Below, piece by piece: positions 1 through 8,817 of a stretch of 64,000 bases of DNA (the stretch's first letter is position 1; each line of letters begins with the position of its first letter). The translations under genes and the position numbers were made by a program. This stretch comes from Aestuariibius insulae (GTDB taxonomy: Bacteria > Pseudomonadota > Alphaproteobacteria > Rhodobacterales > Rhodobacteraceae): positions 186,001 to 250,000 of the forward strand of contig NZ_JBFONW020000006.1 in assembly GCF_040783535.2 (NCBI RefSeq). Reading direction: 5' to 3'. The notes under the pieces were generated by a model, which did no database searches, was not told where the DNA came from, and saw only the letters and a program-made list of their open reading frames with translations.

Positions 1-492
1 CAGATGCGCCGCGCAGGTCAGGGCGTCGCGGCGATAGGCGGTTACGATCCCGGCGCGGGCGGATCCTCCCTCCAGAGGGTCACCCTGACGACGAGCAAAG
101 GCGCGCAGAAGCCTGTCCCGGCGCAGCTTTGATTGGCGCGGCTGATATGGCCCTGGATCGGCCAGCACCGTTACGAAGCCATCTCGCGCCCGCACGGTGA
201 TGACGCCTAGTCCAAGGCGCCGTGCCATCGAGACATTCGCAGCCAGCGCCTTGCGCGTTCCTCCGGCAGGAACGGCGAGATAGACCGTCTCGGTAATTGC
301 CTGCCGTGCGATCCCTTGATGAAAGAAGGCCAGCGAGAACCCCGTCTTGAGTTCCACGATGAGAGGCGGCTCGTCGCCGCGAAGGGCGACCACATCGGCA
401 GCGCCGATCTCACCCTTTACCTCGTAGCCCTGCGCCTCGAGAAAGGCCTTGATCGGGCCGTAAAGCTCCACCTCTCGCAGCCCCCGTGACAA
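1..492 (-). CDS. DUF2161 family PD-(D/E)xK nuclease-like protein (3' end outside window)
   Basis: Open to the left window edge, so only the N-terminal ~164 residues are visible. The start is a TTG at 492 preceded by a good GGGAGG ribosome-binding site; a GTG at 471 is an alternative. The segment GAADVVALRG...PPLIVELKTG has the D...ExK spacing of PD-(D/E)xK nuclease folds, and the following FSLAFFHQG and YLAVPAGG stretches match what I know of DUF2161. The family has no settled role; the nuclease-like fold is an inference from the motif. It is divergent from the pyrophosphatase gene, with a 55-bp gap that must hold both promoters. Confidence 0.75.
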   Translation of the reverse strand, partial: MSRGLREVELYGPIKAFLEAQGYEVKGEIGAADVVALRGDEPPLIVELKTGFSLAFFHQGIARQAITETVYLAVPAGGTRKALAANVSMARRLGLGVITVRARDGFVTVLADPGPYQPRQSKLRRDRLLRAFARRQGDPLEGGSARAGIVTAYRRDALTCAAHL

Positions 493-547
493 GCTGCACC
501 TCCCTGCCTATACCGACGCCGAAAACGCCCTTCCAAGGACATCTCTC

Positions 548-1465
548 ATGATCCAAGTTTTTGGCCACAAGGCCCCCGACACTGACAGCACCGGATCGCC
601 TCTTATCTGGGCGTGGTATCTTTCCGAGATCAAGGGGCAGCCTGCCGAGGCACGTCTTTTGGGAGAGCCAAATACCGAAGCGGCCTTTGTCCTGGATCAC
701 TGGGATCTCGCCAAGCCGCAGATTATCGCCGATGTTGCTGAAGGGGACGACTGTGTGATCGTCGACACGAACAATCCTGCCGAACTGCCAGCTTCGATCA
801 ATGACGCGAACGTTCTGCAGATCATCGATCATCACAAACTGACCGGCGGTCTTCAGACGAAGACGCCGCTCGAGATGACGATACGTCCCCTCGCCTGCAC
901 CGCGACGCTGATGCATGATCTGATGGGCGAGAATGCCGCAAAGATGCCAAAGGAAATTAAGGGCGCAATGCTGTCCTGCATCCTCTCCGATACGCTCGAG
1001 TTCCGCTCGCCCACCACGACCGACGTGGACCGCAAGCTCGCCGAGGATCTGGCCGCCGATCTTGGGATTTCCATTCCAGATTACGCGGCTCAGATGTTCG
1101 CAGCGAAGTCCGATGTCTCTGCCTTCTCGGAGGCGGAACTCTTGCGGATGGACAGCAAGGAATACGAGGTCGGTGGCGTCAGCTTCCGCGTCTCTGTGCT
1201 TGAAACGACATCACCCGATCAGATCCTCTCCCGCAAGGATGCTCTCCTTGCTGCGATGCCGGAGGTCGCATCGGAGGACAAGGTGAACGAAGTTCTGCTG
1301 TTCGTCGTCGATATTCTCAAGGAAGAGGCGACGCTGCTGATCTCCTCGGATCTTTCAAGATCGGTGGCCGAAAAGAGCTTCGACGTTACTGTCGAGGGAG
1401 ACACCGTCGTCCTACCCGGAGTTATGAGTCGCAAAAAGCAGATCATTCCGGCGTTGAAGGTTTAA
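548..1465 (+). CDS. ppaC: manganese-dependent inorganic pyrophosphatase (DHH family)
   Basis: Hydrolyses pyrophosphate to two phosphates in the cytoplasm, pulling biosynthetic reactions forward. The 305-residue protein has the family-II pyrophosphatase signatures: GHKAPDTDS near residue 6 (metal-binding His and Asp), IVDTNNP near 71, the DHH motif at about D94-H95-H96, and a C-terminal SRKKQ near 294-298 that supplies substrate-binding Arg and Lys. Length fits the family (about 300-310). This is the Mn/Co enzyme, unrelated to the common Mg-dependent PpA. It is followed after 48 bp by a HAD phosphatase on the same strand. Confidence 0.93.
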   Translation: MIQVFGHKAPDTDSTGSPLIWAWYLSEIKGQPAEARLLGEPNTEAAFVLDHWDLAKPQIIADVAEGDDCVIVDTNNPAELPASINDANVLQIIDHHKLTGGLQTKTPLEMTIRPLACTATLMHDLMGENAAKMPKEIKGAMLSCILSDTLEFRSPTTTDVDRKLAEDLAADLGISIPDYAAQMFAAKSDVSAFSEAELLRMDSKEYEVGGVSFRVSVLETTSPDQILSRKDALLAAMPEVASEDKVNEVLLFVVDILKEEATLLISSDLSRSVAEKSFDVTVEGDTVVLPGVMSRKKQIIPALKV

Positions 1466-1513
1466 GGCGACCCGCCCCCTGTTCCGGTTCCAAGTTTCGC
1501 CTGAAAGGCCTCT

Positions 1514-2386
1514 ATGACCCAGATTATACAAAGCTTCTCGGAGATCTCCGGGCGCTACGATGCAGCCCTCGTCGATCTGTGGGGATGCATGCATGACGGT
1601 GTGAAAGCGCATCCGGAGGCCGCTGCGGCGATGCAGGAGTTTCGGGGGAAAGGCGGTACGGTTGTGTTGGTCACGAACGCTCCGCGGCCCTGGCGCAGCG
1701 TCGAGACGCAGATCGAGCGGCTGGGGATCCCGCGGGACAGCTGGGATGCAATCGCGACATCAGGAGACAGCGCCCGGACCGCGATGTTCAACGGCGCCGT
1801 CGGCAACAAGGTCTGGTTCATGGGCGAGGATCACGACATGGCTTTTTTCGAGCCGCCGGAGATCATCGAAGATCCCGCCCCGATCGAGCGGGTTGAGCTC
1901 GAAGAGGCTGACGGCATTGTGTGCTGCGGTCCGTTCGACCCCCTTGTTGATCCTGATGTGAACCGGCCTCAGTTTCTTTATGCGAAGCAGAAGGGGCTCA
2001 AGCTGCTATGCGCCAACCCCGATATCGTCGTTGATCGGGGTGATACTCGTGAATGGTGCGCCGGGGCGCTGGCAAAACTCTATACGGAGATGGGCGGAGA
2101 GAGCCTCTACTTCGGCAAGCCGCATCCGCCAATCTATGATCTGGCGCGCCGCAGGCTCTCTGCTTTGGGAAAGGATCTACCCACCGATGCCATCATCTGC
2201 ATAGGAGATGGCATTCAGACAGACGTTTCTGGCGCCCGGAGTGAGGATTATGACGCCTTATTCATTTCCGGCGGCTTGGCAGCTGATCTGACGAAGACTG
2301 TCGATACGCCTGATGAGACTGCTCTGAGGTCATATCTCGAGAAGGAGAATCAGGCTCCGCAATTCACGATAGGTCATCTTCGCTGA
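1514..2386 (+). CDS. TIGR01459-type HAD-superfamily hydrolase
   Basis: Predicted cytoplasmic phosphatase of the HAD superfamily, NagD/pNPPase-like class IIA. Motif I is ALVDLWGCMHDG (D21, with D28 further on rather than the textbook DxD spacing), motif II is VLVTNAPR near residue 53, the cap-to-core stretch is YFGKPHPPIYDLA, and motif IV is CIGDGIQTDVSGA. The 290-residue length suits TIGR01459. The true substrate is unknown for this family. It sits 48 bp downstream of the pyrophosphatase, so the two may be cotranscribed, and a probable hairpin terminator follows at 2391. Confidence 0.85.
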   Translation: MTQIIQSFSEISGRYDAALVDLWGCMHDGVKAHPEAAAAMQEFRGKGGTVVLVTNAPRPWRSVETQIERLGIPRDSWDAIATSGDSARTAMFNGAVGNKVWFMGEDHDMAFFEPPEIIEDPAPIERVELEEADGIVCCGPFDPLVDPDVNRPQFLYAKQKGLKLLCANPDIVVDRGDTREWCAGALAKLYTEMGGESLYFGKPHPPIYDLARRRLSALGKDLPTDAIICIGDGIQTDVSGARSEDYDALFISGGLAADLTKTVDTPDETALRSYLEKENQAPQFTIGHLR

Positions 2387-2390
2387 GGAC

Positions 2391-2417
2391 GGATCAGTAG
2401 AACTGACCTTCTTTTTC
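2391..2417 (+). terminator. probable intrinsic terminator after the HAD hydrolase
   Basis: An imperfect stem (GGATCAGT with ACTGACC, one bulged A, loop of about 3 nt) starts 5 bp after the stop codon and is followed by TTCTTTTT. The stem is short, so strength is uncertain. Confidence 0.5.
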
Positions 2418-2490
2418 CTTGGATATTTCGCAGTCGCAGCGTAACTAAGTTTCAAACAGAAATCACAAAGAGTGGTTTTATTTCTTTGGA

Positions 2491-2943
2491 ATGGATGAGA
2501 TGCTCGACAACCTGCCGCGTGGCACGATCTGTATCGAGGATATTGAGATCGGAATGACGCGCCACCTGCGCAAGACCGTGACCGATCACGATATCGAACT
2601 CTTCGCCGAGATCTCGACCGACCATAATCCGGTCCACCTTGACGAAGACTACGCCCGCGACACGATCTTTGCGGGCCGCATCGCGCATGGAATGCTCACC
2701 GCCGGTCTGATCTCGGCCGTGATCGGCGAACAGCTTCCCGGACATGGCACCGTCTATCTCGGGCAATCGCTTAAGTTTCTGGGGCCGGTCCGCCCCGGAG
2801 ATACCGTGACGGCGGAAGTCGAAGTGACCGCAATCGACCACTCTAAACGCCGCGTGACCATGGAGACGCGCTGTATGGTGGATGGTAAGAGAGTTCTGGC
2901 GGGCGAAGCTGTCGTCCTTGCCCCGTCGCGCAAGTTCGACTGA
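2491..2943 (+). CDS. MaoC-like (R)-specific enoyl-CoA hydratase
   Basis: A 150-residue single hot-dog-fold protein of the MaoC/PhaJ type. The hydratase-2 signature is clear: FAEISTDHNPVHLDEDYA followed by GRIAHGMLTAGLIS, where the Asp and His of D-HNPVH are the expected catalytic pair. Such enzymes hydrate trans-2-enoyl-CoA to (R)-3-hydroxyacyl-CoA, often feeding polyhydroxyalkanoate or fatty-acid metabolism. No phaC or other PHA gene is nearby, so the physiological substrate is open. The 104 bp upstream, after the terminator at 2391, should contain its own promoter. The ATG at 2500 is an alternative start three codons in. Confidence 0.85.
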   Translation: MDEMLDNLPRGTICIEDIEIGMTRHLRKTVTDHDIELFAEISTDHNPVHLDEDYARDTIFAGRIAHGMLTAGLISAVIGEQLPGHGTVYLGQSLKFLGPVRPGDTVTAEVEVTAIDHSKRRVTMETRCMVDGKRVLAGEAVVLAPSRKFD

Positions 2944-2980
2944 TCTTGCGGCCCATCGGCAGGGGCGCTACGCCACCTCC

Positions 2981-3919
2981 ATGCGGATCGTGCGCGACAT
3001 TCATTCCATTGCTTCAAAGGATCGAGGCGCCGCGGCCGCGATTGGAAATTTCGACGGAGTCCATCTGGGGCATCAGGCGGTCATTGACCATGCTCGCAAG
3101 GCTGCGCAGGCAGGGGGTGCACCGCTTGGTGTGATGACGTTCGAGCCGCATCCAAGAACATATTTTGCGACTGATCTCCCACCCTTTCGCCTGATGAATG
3201 CCCGTGCAAGAGCGCACCGCCTGGAAAAGCTTGGCGTCGATATCTTGTACGAGCTTCCCTTTGGCGCGGCTCTTGCAAGTCTCGATGCGGAGGCGTTTGC
3301 TCAAACGATCATCGTCGAGAGGCTTGGCCTCAGCCATGTCGTCGTGGGGGCTGATTTTCGGTTCGGTAAAGGCCGCTCCGGGGATGCAGAGGCGCTGAGA
3401 ACGCTGGGAAAGACGCTCGGCTTCGAGACCACGATTGCCGAGATGGTAGAAACCCCCGTCGGAGAGGTCTCTTCCACGGGTATCCGCAATGCGTTGTCCG
3501 AGGGGCGGCCTGATGATGCCGCGGCCATGCTCGGGCATTGGCACCGGATCGAAGGCGTTGTCATTCATGGCGAAAAACGCGGGCGCGAGCTTGGCTATCC
3601 AACGGCCAATATCGCGCTTGAGGATCTGCACCTCCCGGCTTTCGGGGTCTATGCGACCCTTGTCGATCTGCTCACGGGGCCCCATGCGGGATCCTATAAA
3701 GGCGCCACGTCGATCGGGATCCGCCCGATGTTTGGAGAAAACATCCCGAACTGCGAGACGTTCCTTCTCGATTTCGAGGGCGATCTTTACGACGCCGAAA
3801 TCTCGGTCGCGCTCGTCGAGTTTCTGCGACCGGAGGCAAAATTCGAAGGGCTCGACGCTCTGATCCGGCAGATGGATCAGGATATTCAAGACGTGCGAAA
3901 GACGCTTCGCGATGTCTGA
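2981..3919 (+). CDS. ribF: bifunctional riboflavin kinase / FAD synthetase
   Basis: Makes FMN from riboflavin and then FAD. The N-terminal adenylyltransferase domain begins with AIGNFDGVHLGHQAVI and contains MTFEPHP and the STGIRNAL helix; the C-terminal flavokinase domain has GRELGYPTANI and FGVYAT. The open frame extends upstream to 2882, overlapping the MaoC gene, but the ATG at 2981 gives the family N-terminus (MRIVRDI...) and a usual length of 312 residues. Its stop overlaps the next start by 8 bp (ATGTCTGA), indicating translational coupling to the UPF0260 gene. Confidence 0.93.
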   Translation: MRIVRDIHSIASKDRGAAAAIGNFDGVHLGHQAVIDHARKAAQAGGAPLGVMTFEPHPRTYFATDLPPFRLMNARARAHRLEKLGVDILYELPFGAALASLDAEAFAQTIIVERLGLSHVVVGADFRFGKGRSGDAEALRTLGKTLGFETTIAEMVETPVGEVSSTGIRNALSEGRPDDAAAMLGHWHRIEGVVIHGEKRGRELGYPTANIALEDLHLPAFGVYATLVDLLTGPHAGSYKGATSIGIRPMFGENIPNCETFLLDFEGDLYDAEISVALVEFLRPEAKFEGLDALIRQMDQDIQDVRKTLRDV

Positions 3920-4382
3920 TCATTCCGCCGCGCGGGGTCTGCGAGATCGCTATTGGGAGAGGATCCCACTAACCGAGATGACCTCGCATGAATGGGAGGC
4001 GCTGTGCGACGGCTGCGGGAAATGCTGCTTGAACAAGCTCGAAGACGAAGAGACAGGGAAGGTCGATCTGACCCGTATTGCCTGCCGGTTGTTTGACGAC
4101 CGCACATGCCGCTGCAAGCACTATGCGACCCGAAAGCAATACGTGCCGGAATGTATCCAGCTGACGGCGGCGACTATTTCCGATCATCTATACTGGCTTC
4201 CGCAGACTTGCGCCTATCGGCTGATCCACGAAGGCCGCGACCTTTACGACTGGCATCCGCTACTGTCCGGCGCGCCGGAAACCGTTCACCGGGCGGGTGT
4301 ATCCATCCAAGGCCGGACCGTTTCGGAGGAGGCCGTGCCTGAGGATCTGTGGGATGATTACCTGATTGAGGAGCCTTTGTGA
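3912..4382 (+). CDS. UPF0260 (YcgN-like) cysteine-cluster protein
   Basis: A 156-residue cytoplasmic protein with the conserved cysteine cluster of the YcgN family: CDGCGKCCLNK near residue 34, IACRLFDDRTCRCKHY, and VPECIQL. The arrangement suggests bound zinc or an iron-sulfur centre, but the family has no proven function. The start overlaps the end of ribF and its stop overlaps the next gene (TGATG), so ribF, this gene and the threonine aldolase look like one translationally coupled operon. Confidence 0.85.
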   Translation: MSDHSAARGLRDRYWERIPLTEMTSHEWEALCDGCGKCCLNKLEDEETGKVDLTRIACRLFDDRTCRCKHYATRKQYVPECIQLTAATISDHLYWLPQTCAYRLIHEGRDLYDWHPLLSGAPETVHRAGVSIQGRTVSEEAVPEDLWDDYLIEEPL

Positions 4383-5434
4383 TGCAATTCACGTCGGACA
4401 ATGCGGGCCGGGTCCATCCCAAGGTGATGGAGGCGCTGCTCCGCGCTAATGAGGGCTACGCATCCCCATACGGCACCGATGAGATCATGATCCGCGTGAC
4501 CGCGAAGATCCGAGAGATTTTCGAGGCCCCGCAAGCGGCCGTCTATCTCGTCCCTCTCGGAACCGCCGCAAATTCGCTGATCCTCGCGACGTTTGCCCAG
4601 CCTTGGGACACGATTTTTTGCCATCAGACGGCGCATATTCAGGAAGACGAATGCAATGCGCCTGAGTTCTATACCGGCGGCGCGAAACTGACGCTGGTCG
4701 AGGGTGCAAACGGAAAGATGGATGCCGAGGCTTTGAAGGACGCCATCGGTGCAGAAGAGTCGCGCGGCGTTCATGGACCGCAAAGGGGTCCGATCTCGAT
4801 CACGCAGGCGACCGAGAAGGGGACTGTCCATTCACTGGAAGAGCTTCAGGCGCTTTGTGATGTCGCAAAACATTTCGGGGTCCGGGCGCATATGGACGGT
4901 GCGCGCTTCAGCAATGCATTGGTCCATCTGGGCTGTAGCCCGGCCGAGATGACGTGGAAAGCCGGTATCGATGCGGTCAGCTTTGGTGGGACCAAGAATG
5001 GGTTGATGGGGGTCGAGGCTGTTATCTTCTTCGATCCAAGCTCTGCCTGGGAGTTCGAGCTGAGGCGAAAGCGAGCTGCGCAGTTGATCTCGAAGCATCG
5101 TTACCTCTCAGCGCAGATGGAGACCTATCTGGCGGATGATCTATGGCTTGAGCTGGCCCGATCCTCTAATCTTGCGGCCAGCACATTGGCCAGAGGGCTG
5201 GAGCAAAGCCCTATGGCGCGGCTTCATAACCCGCCGCAGTCAAACATGCTCTTCGCCGATCTGCCGCGCAAAGCGCATCAGCATCTACATGAGAAGGGCG
5301 CGAGCTATTATCTGTGGGGCGGCAGCTTGGAAGGAGGCGATCCAGACGAGCCTTTGACCGCCCGCTTCGTCACGGATTGGGCTGCGAGTGACGAGAATAC
5401 CCAAGCATTTCTGGCCCATCTTCGAGACGTCTGA
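4382..5434 (+). CDS. threonine aldolase family protein (low-specificity L-threonine aldolase)
   Basis: PLP-dependent enzyme predicted to cleave L-threonine or allo-threonine to glycine and acetaldehyde. The fold-type I landmarks are MQFTSDNAGRVHP at the N-terminus, GTAANSL for phosphate binding, AHMDGARFSNA with the PLP-stacking Asp/Arg, and the Schiff-base lysine at about K205 in SFGGTKNGLMG. Length (350) fits. A GTG one codon upstream (4379) is possible, but the ATG at 4382 overlaps the previous stop as TGATG. Ends 6 bp before the stop of a convergent hydrolase; a short stem (CTCTTC/GAAGAG) spans the junction. Confidence 0.87.
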   Translation: MQFTSDNAGRVHPKVMEALLRANEGYASPYGTDEIMIRVTAKIREIFEAPQAAVYLVPLGTAANSLILATFAQPWDTIFCHQTAHIQEDECNAPEFYTGGAKLTLVEGANGKMDAEALKDAIGAEESRGVHGPQRGPISITQATEKGTVHSLEELQALCDVAKHFGVRAHMDGARFSNALVHLGCSPAEMTWKAGIDAVSFGGTKNGLMGVEAVIFFDPSSAWEFELRRKRAAQLISKHRYLSAQMETYLADDLWLELARSSNLAASTLARGLEQSPMARLHNPPQSNMLFADLPRKAHQHLHEKGASYYLWGGSLEGGDPDEPLTARFVTDWAASDENTQAFLAHLRDV

Positions 5435-5440
5435 TTCTCT

Positions 5441-6178
5441 TCAAGCAAGAAGAGGGCGCAGACGTGCTGCGAGCTGCCGGGTATGACTGACCGGCAGCAT
5501 GTGGCCCGCGCCTTTAATCGTCAGACGATCCGCCCGAGGCAGGCGGCGGGCAAGCTCGGCATGGATAGCTGGGATGACCGCTGGCGAACGCTCTCCCTCA
5601 ATCAACGTGACGGGAATTGCGAGCGCCTCCAGACGGCCATCCGCAAGAAGGCCCGCACGATCTTCCTCGATCGCAGGTGCCCCTGCCGGGATCAGGTGGA
5701 TACGATCGGCAAAGTACTTCTTTTGCGCATCTGGTAACGAGTTCCAAGGCGCTCCGCCGCCCCAGATCTCAGTAAATTCGCGCGCGGCGGCTGCTTGGTT
5801 CCCGTTCTCGATGGCTTCGAGAAATGGCTGGAAGGCCTGCCGATGGGCCTCATAGGCAGGATCACCCGCCTCTCGGGCGGCAGCGAAGAAAACCGGCTCG
5901 ATGAGGATCAAAGACTGCACCCTCTCAGGCCAGTCAAGTGCAAGCCGCAGGGCCACGGTTGCGCCAAACGAGTGGCCGACGATATCGACCGGCTCTGACG
6001 GCAAACACGACAAGGCCAGATCGACGGCCTGATCGTGGTAGTCCATGTCCTGATCCCAATCCGGCGCTTGACCGTGCCCTGGAAGCTCGACAAGAACCGG
6101 CGCGGGATGCTGCAGGGCTTCGATGAGCGGCTTCCAGATCCCGCCGGATGCGAGCGAACAATGGATGTAGGCTGTCAT
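5441..6178 (-). CDS. alpha/beta-fold hydrolase
   Basis: A 245-residue single-domain serine hydrolase. The nucleophile elbow is GHSFGATVAL with Ser70, and the C-terminal catalytic His lies in KGAGHMLPVSH. ELPGHGQAPDW is the usual oxyanion-strand motif. No signal peptide, so cytoplasmic. The substrate cannot be read from sequence; related proteins are annotated as esterases, haloperoxidase-like enzymes or MenH-type lyases. It is followed on the same strand by the DsbA-like gene's upstream end 14 bp away, so the two form a pair with the isomerase first. Confidence 0.8.
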   Translation of the reverse strand: MTAYIHCSLASGGIWKPLIEALQHPAPVLVELPGHGQAPDWDQDMDYHDQAVDLALSCLPSEPVDIVGHSFGATVALRLALDWPERVQSLILIEPVFFAAAREAGDPAYEAHRQAFQPFLEAIENGNQAAAAREFTEIWGGGAPWNSLPDAQKKYFADRIHLIPAGAPAIEEDRAGLLADGRLEALAIPVTLIEGERSPAVIPAIHAELARRLPRADRLTIKGAGHMLPVSHTRQLAARLRPLLA

Positions 6179-6192
6179 GCCTTTCAGGGACG

Positions 6193-6792
6193 CTAGAGTT
6201 TTCCGGCCAGCGATGCGTCTAGATCGTCAAGTCGGTCCTGCCCCCAGAACCGCTGATCGTCGTTGGTGATGTAGAACGGCGCGCCGAACGCTCCGCGCGA
6301 GACTGCTTCTTCGAGATTGGCAGCGTAGGTCTCCGCGCCACTCAGAAGACCGCTATCAGCTAATGCAGGGGAAAAGCCAGCCTCTTCAAGGCACCCCTTT
6401 ACGACATCGTCCTGCGCGATGTCGCGCTCTTGCGCCCAGCAGGCGCCGCAGATGCTGTGGACCAACTTGCCTAGATCGCCGCCTCCGGCCTCTTGGGCCG
6501 CAATGATCGCATAGGACGAGGGCGCCGGGTTGGTCGGCCAGTGGGCGGGCTGAAGATTGAGCGGAAGGCCGGTTTTCTTCGATGCGCGGGAGAGTTCCTG
6601 CAACCGGTATGCTTTCCGGCTGTCATGGCGGTCCTTGGGCGGCGTGCCTCCGGTCCGGCCAAAGAGCGCGATGATATCGAGGGGCTTGTAGGTGATCGTT
6701 GCACCATGCTTGGCCGCAATCTCCTCCAGCCGGGTGCCGGCTAGGTAGGTGTACGGCGACACCGTTGCGAAAAAGTAGTCGATATGAGCCAT
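6193..6792 (-). CDS. DsbA-family 2-hydroxychromene-2-carboxylate isomerase-like protein
   Basis: Thioredoxin-fold, kappa-class glutathione transferase-like protein of 199 residues. The N-terminal motif FFATVSPYTYLAG has Ser in place of the DsbA CxxC, as in HCCA isomerases, and GAFGAPFYI carries the cis-proline loop, followed by FWGQDRLDDL. HCCA isomerases act in naphthalene breakdown with glutathione, but most members in genomes like this have no proven substrate. The ATG at 6792 with GGGGAGAGG upstream is preferred over the ATG at 6819. Lies 14 bp upstream of the hydrolase gene. Confidence 0.83.
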   Translation of the reverse strand: MAHIDYFFATVSPYTYLAGTRLEEIAAKHGATITYKPLDIIALFGRTGGTPPKDRHDSRKAYRLQELSRASKKTGLPLNLQPAHWPTNPAPSSYAIIAAQEAGGGDLGKLVHSICGACWAQERDIAQDDVVKGCLEEAGFSPALADSGLLSGAETYAANLEEAVSRGAFGAPFYITNDDQRFWGQDRLDDLDASLAGKL

Positions 6793-6893
6793 GCCTCTCC
6801 CCTTAAAAACTTGCGCCACGGTACGCCCGTGTTAATCCGTGTCAACGTCACGAATCCGTCACGTAAGCCTTGGCGGAGAGCGCTGGAGAGCCG

Positions 6894-7910
6894 ATGCCAT
6901 CCCTGATTGAACCCAAGCTCATTTCCGGAAATGCCAACCGAAATCTTGCCAATGCCGTCGCGCGTCGAATGTCGATGCATCGCGGGATCAACGTAGGCCT
7001 CGTCGATGCGCGGGTCGAGCGGTTCAACGATCAAGAAATTTTCGTCGAGGTGTTCGAGAACGTGCGCGGCGAGGACATGTTTATTATCCAGCCGACCTCG
7101 AACCCGGCCAATGATAATCTGATGGAGCTGCTCATTATGGCCGATGCCTTGCGTCGGTCGTCAGCTGCGAGGATCACGGCGGTGATCCCTTATTTCGGCT
7201 ACGCGCGTCAGGATCGCCGGACCAAGGCTCGAACCCCGATCACGGCCAAGCTGGTGGCAAATATGATTGCCGAGTCCGGGATCGAGCGGGTTCTGACAAT
7301 GGATCTGCATGCCGCGCAGATCCAGGGCTTCTTCGACCTGCCCGTTGATAACCTTTACGCCTCTCCGATCTTCGCGCTTGATATCATGCATCATTTTCAG
7401 GACATGAGCGACGTCATGGTCGTCTCTCCGGATGTCGGTGGTGTGGCGCGGGCCAGGGAGCTGGCGCAGCGGATCGGCGCGCCTTTGTCCATCGTCGATA
7501 AACGGCGCGAAAAGGCAGGCGAAGTCGCGGGGATGACCATCATCGGGGATGTCACAGGTAAGCGCTGCATTATCGTGGATGACATCTGCGACACGGCTGG
7601 CACGCTTTGTAAGGCGGCCGAGGTCCTGATCGAGAACGGAGCGACCGAAGTTCATTCCTATATCACACACGGCGTCCTGTCCGGGCCTGCGGTGGATCGG
7701 ATCAAGAAGTCAGTCATGAAATCCCTGGTTGTAACGGATTCGATCGAGGCGACCCCGGAGACAGAGGCCGCCGAGAATATCCGTATCGTACCAACCGCGC
7801 CGATGTTTGCTCAGGCCATCTTGAATATCTGGAACGGAACGAGTGTCTCGTCCCTGTTCGAGACGCAGACGCTGGGGCCCATCTACGAAGGCCTTTATAA
7901 CGCCGCCTGA
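6894..7910 (+). CDS. prs: ribose-phosphate pyrophosphokinase
   Basis: Makes PRPP from ribose 5-phosphate and ATP for purine, pyrimidine, histidine and NAD synthesis. The PRPP-synthetase elements are present: KLISGNANRNLA at the start, YFGYARQDRR, the metal-binding stretch MDLHAAQIQGFFD, and the PRPP-binding loop IIVDDICDTAGTL. The ATG at 6894 (GGAGAG eight bases upstream) gives 338 residues and the family N-terminus; the upstream ATG at 6870 would add an unlikely extension. Divergent from the isomerase gene, with about 100 bp between. Confidence 0.94.
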   Translation: MPSLIEPKLISGNANRNLANAVARRMSMHRGINVGLVDARVERFNDQEIFVEVFENVRGEDMFIIQPTSNPANDNLMELLIMADALRRSSAARITAVIPYFGYARQDRRTKARTPITAKLVANMIAESGIERVLTMDLHAAQIQGFFDLPVDNLYASPIFALDIMHHFQDMSDVMVVSPDVGGVARARELAQRIGAPLSIVDKRREKAGEVAGMTIIGDVTGKRCIIVDDICDTAGTLCKAAEVLIENGATEVHSYITHGVLSGPAVDRIKKSVMKSLVVTDSIEATPETEAAENIRIVPTAPMFAQAILNIWNGTSVSSLFETQTLGPIYEGLYNAA

Positions 7911-7928
7911 GACGGCAGAGAGGGCGCG

Positions 7929-8426
7929 ATGGATCTCTTTTCGGCATCGGAACGCCTGATGACCATGTCGGACAAGACCTGGGCGCGGCATGCGAACAGA
8001 TGGTCCGTCTATACGAGGTTCACCTGTCTGCCTCTGATCGTGCTTGCGATCTGGTCGCGGGTTTGGATCGGGTGGTGGGCCGCGCCGCTTGTGGCTCTTG
8101 CTGTGATCTGGACGTGGTACAATCCGCGCGCATTCCCGCCGGCACAAAGGTGGGATACGTGGGCCGCGGAAGGCACGATGGGGGAACGGGTTTTTCTTGG
8201 CCACCGCGAGAGTATCGCACCGCATCACCGAAGAGCGGCAATCGTCCTGACCGCCGGATCCGCGATCTGTCTTGCGCCATTGGTCTACGGCCTGTGGGCG
8301 TTGAACCCCTGGGCAACGCTTCTCGGCATCTTTACGACGATTGGTCCGAAAGCCTGGTTCGTCGACCGGATGGTCTGGATCTGGAAAGATTGGGAGGCGT
8401 CAGGCAAAACGCGCGCGGATCTCTAG
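7929..8426 (+). CDS. DUF6653 family membrane protein
   Basis: A 165-residue inner-membrane protein. Two hydrophobic hairpins can be seen: about residues 30-62 (FTCLPLIVLAIWSR...WAAPLVALAVIWTWY) and about 105-140 (AAIVLTAGSAICLAPLVYGLWAL...TLLGIFTTIG). The N-terminal SDKTWARHANRWSVYTRF and the WNPR-like turn match DUF6653 as I remember it; no function is known. It lies 18 bp after prs on the same strand and may be cotranscribed. Its end overlaps the end of the convergent lectin gene by 4 bp. Confidence 0.72.
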   Translation: MDLFSASERLMTMSDKTWARHANRWSVYTRFTCLPLIVLAIWSRVWIGWWAAPLVALAVIWTWYNPRAFPPAQRWDTWAAEGTMGERVFLGHRESIAPHHRRAAIVLTAGSAICLAPLVYGLWALNPWATLLGIFTTIGPKAWFVDRMVWIWKDWEASGKTRADL

Positions 8427-8785
8427 ATGTCGTAGAGCGCTTCCTGTTCGTGATCGCTGAGAGAGCCGATGGCGATCCAGCCGATACGGACCCGCGCGAT
8501 CTGGGTATTTCCCCAGGTTTTGAACAGCACGTCGAAGCCGCTTTTGGTCACGTTTTCGGTCACGAGATCAACGCGGCTATTCGCGGTCGAGGAGATATCC
8601 CACATGACAATATGGGCCTGAACCACCGGGGGATCGTTGAACTGTTCGGAGAATTTGATGTAGCGCTTGACCTGACGCTGGCCCTTCTCCGTCCACATCT
8701 TTCCGTCTTTCTCGAAATGGGAAAACAGAATCTCCTCGCCCTGATCGACCCCGATCGGATGTACGAGAATGTGGCTCATCGACAT
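8423..8785 (-). CDS. H-type lectin domain protein
   Basis: A 120-residue protein without signal peptide, nearly all of it one H-type lectin domain. FNDPPVVQAHIVMWDISS, then TENVTKSGFDVLFKTWGNTQIARVRIGWIAIG, match the beta-sandwich core of the family seen in discoidin and snail agglutinins, where the fold binds N-acetylgalactosamine-type sugars. A role here is unknown. It lies downstream of the atp operon terminator and is transcribed the same way as atp, so it probably needs its own promoter in the 85-bp gap or read-through. An ATG three codons in is an alternative start. Confidence 0.78.
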   Translation of the reverse strand: MSMSHILVHPIGVDQGEEILFSHFEKDGKMWTEKGQRQVKRYIKFSEQFNDPPVVQAHIVMWDISSTANSRVDLVTENVTKSGFDVLFKTWGNTQIARVRIGWIAIGSLSDHEQEALYDI

Positions 8786-8817
8786 GATCTAACTCCTGCT
8801 CGTCAGACCTACCTGAT

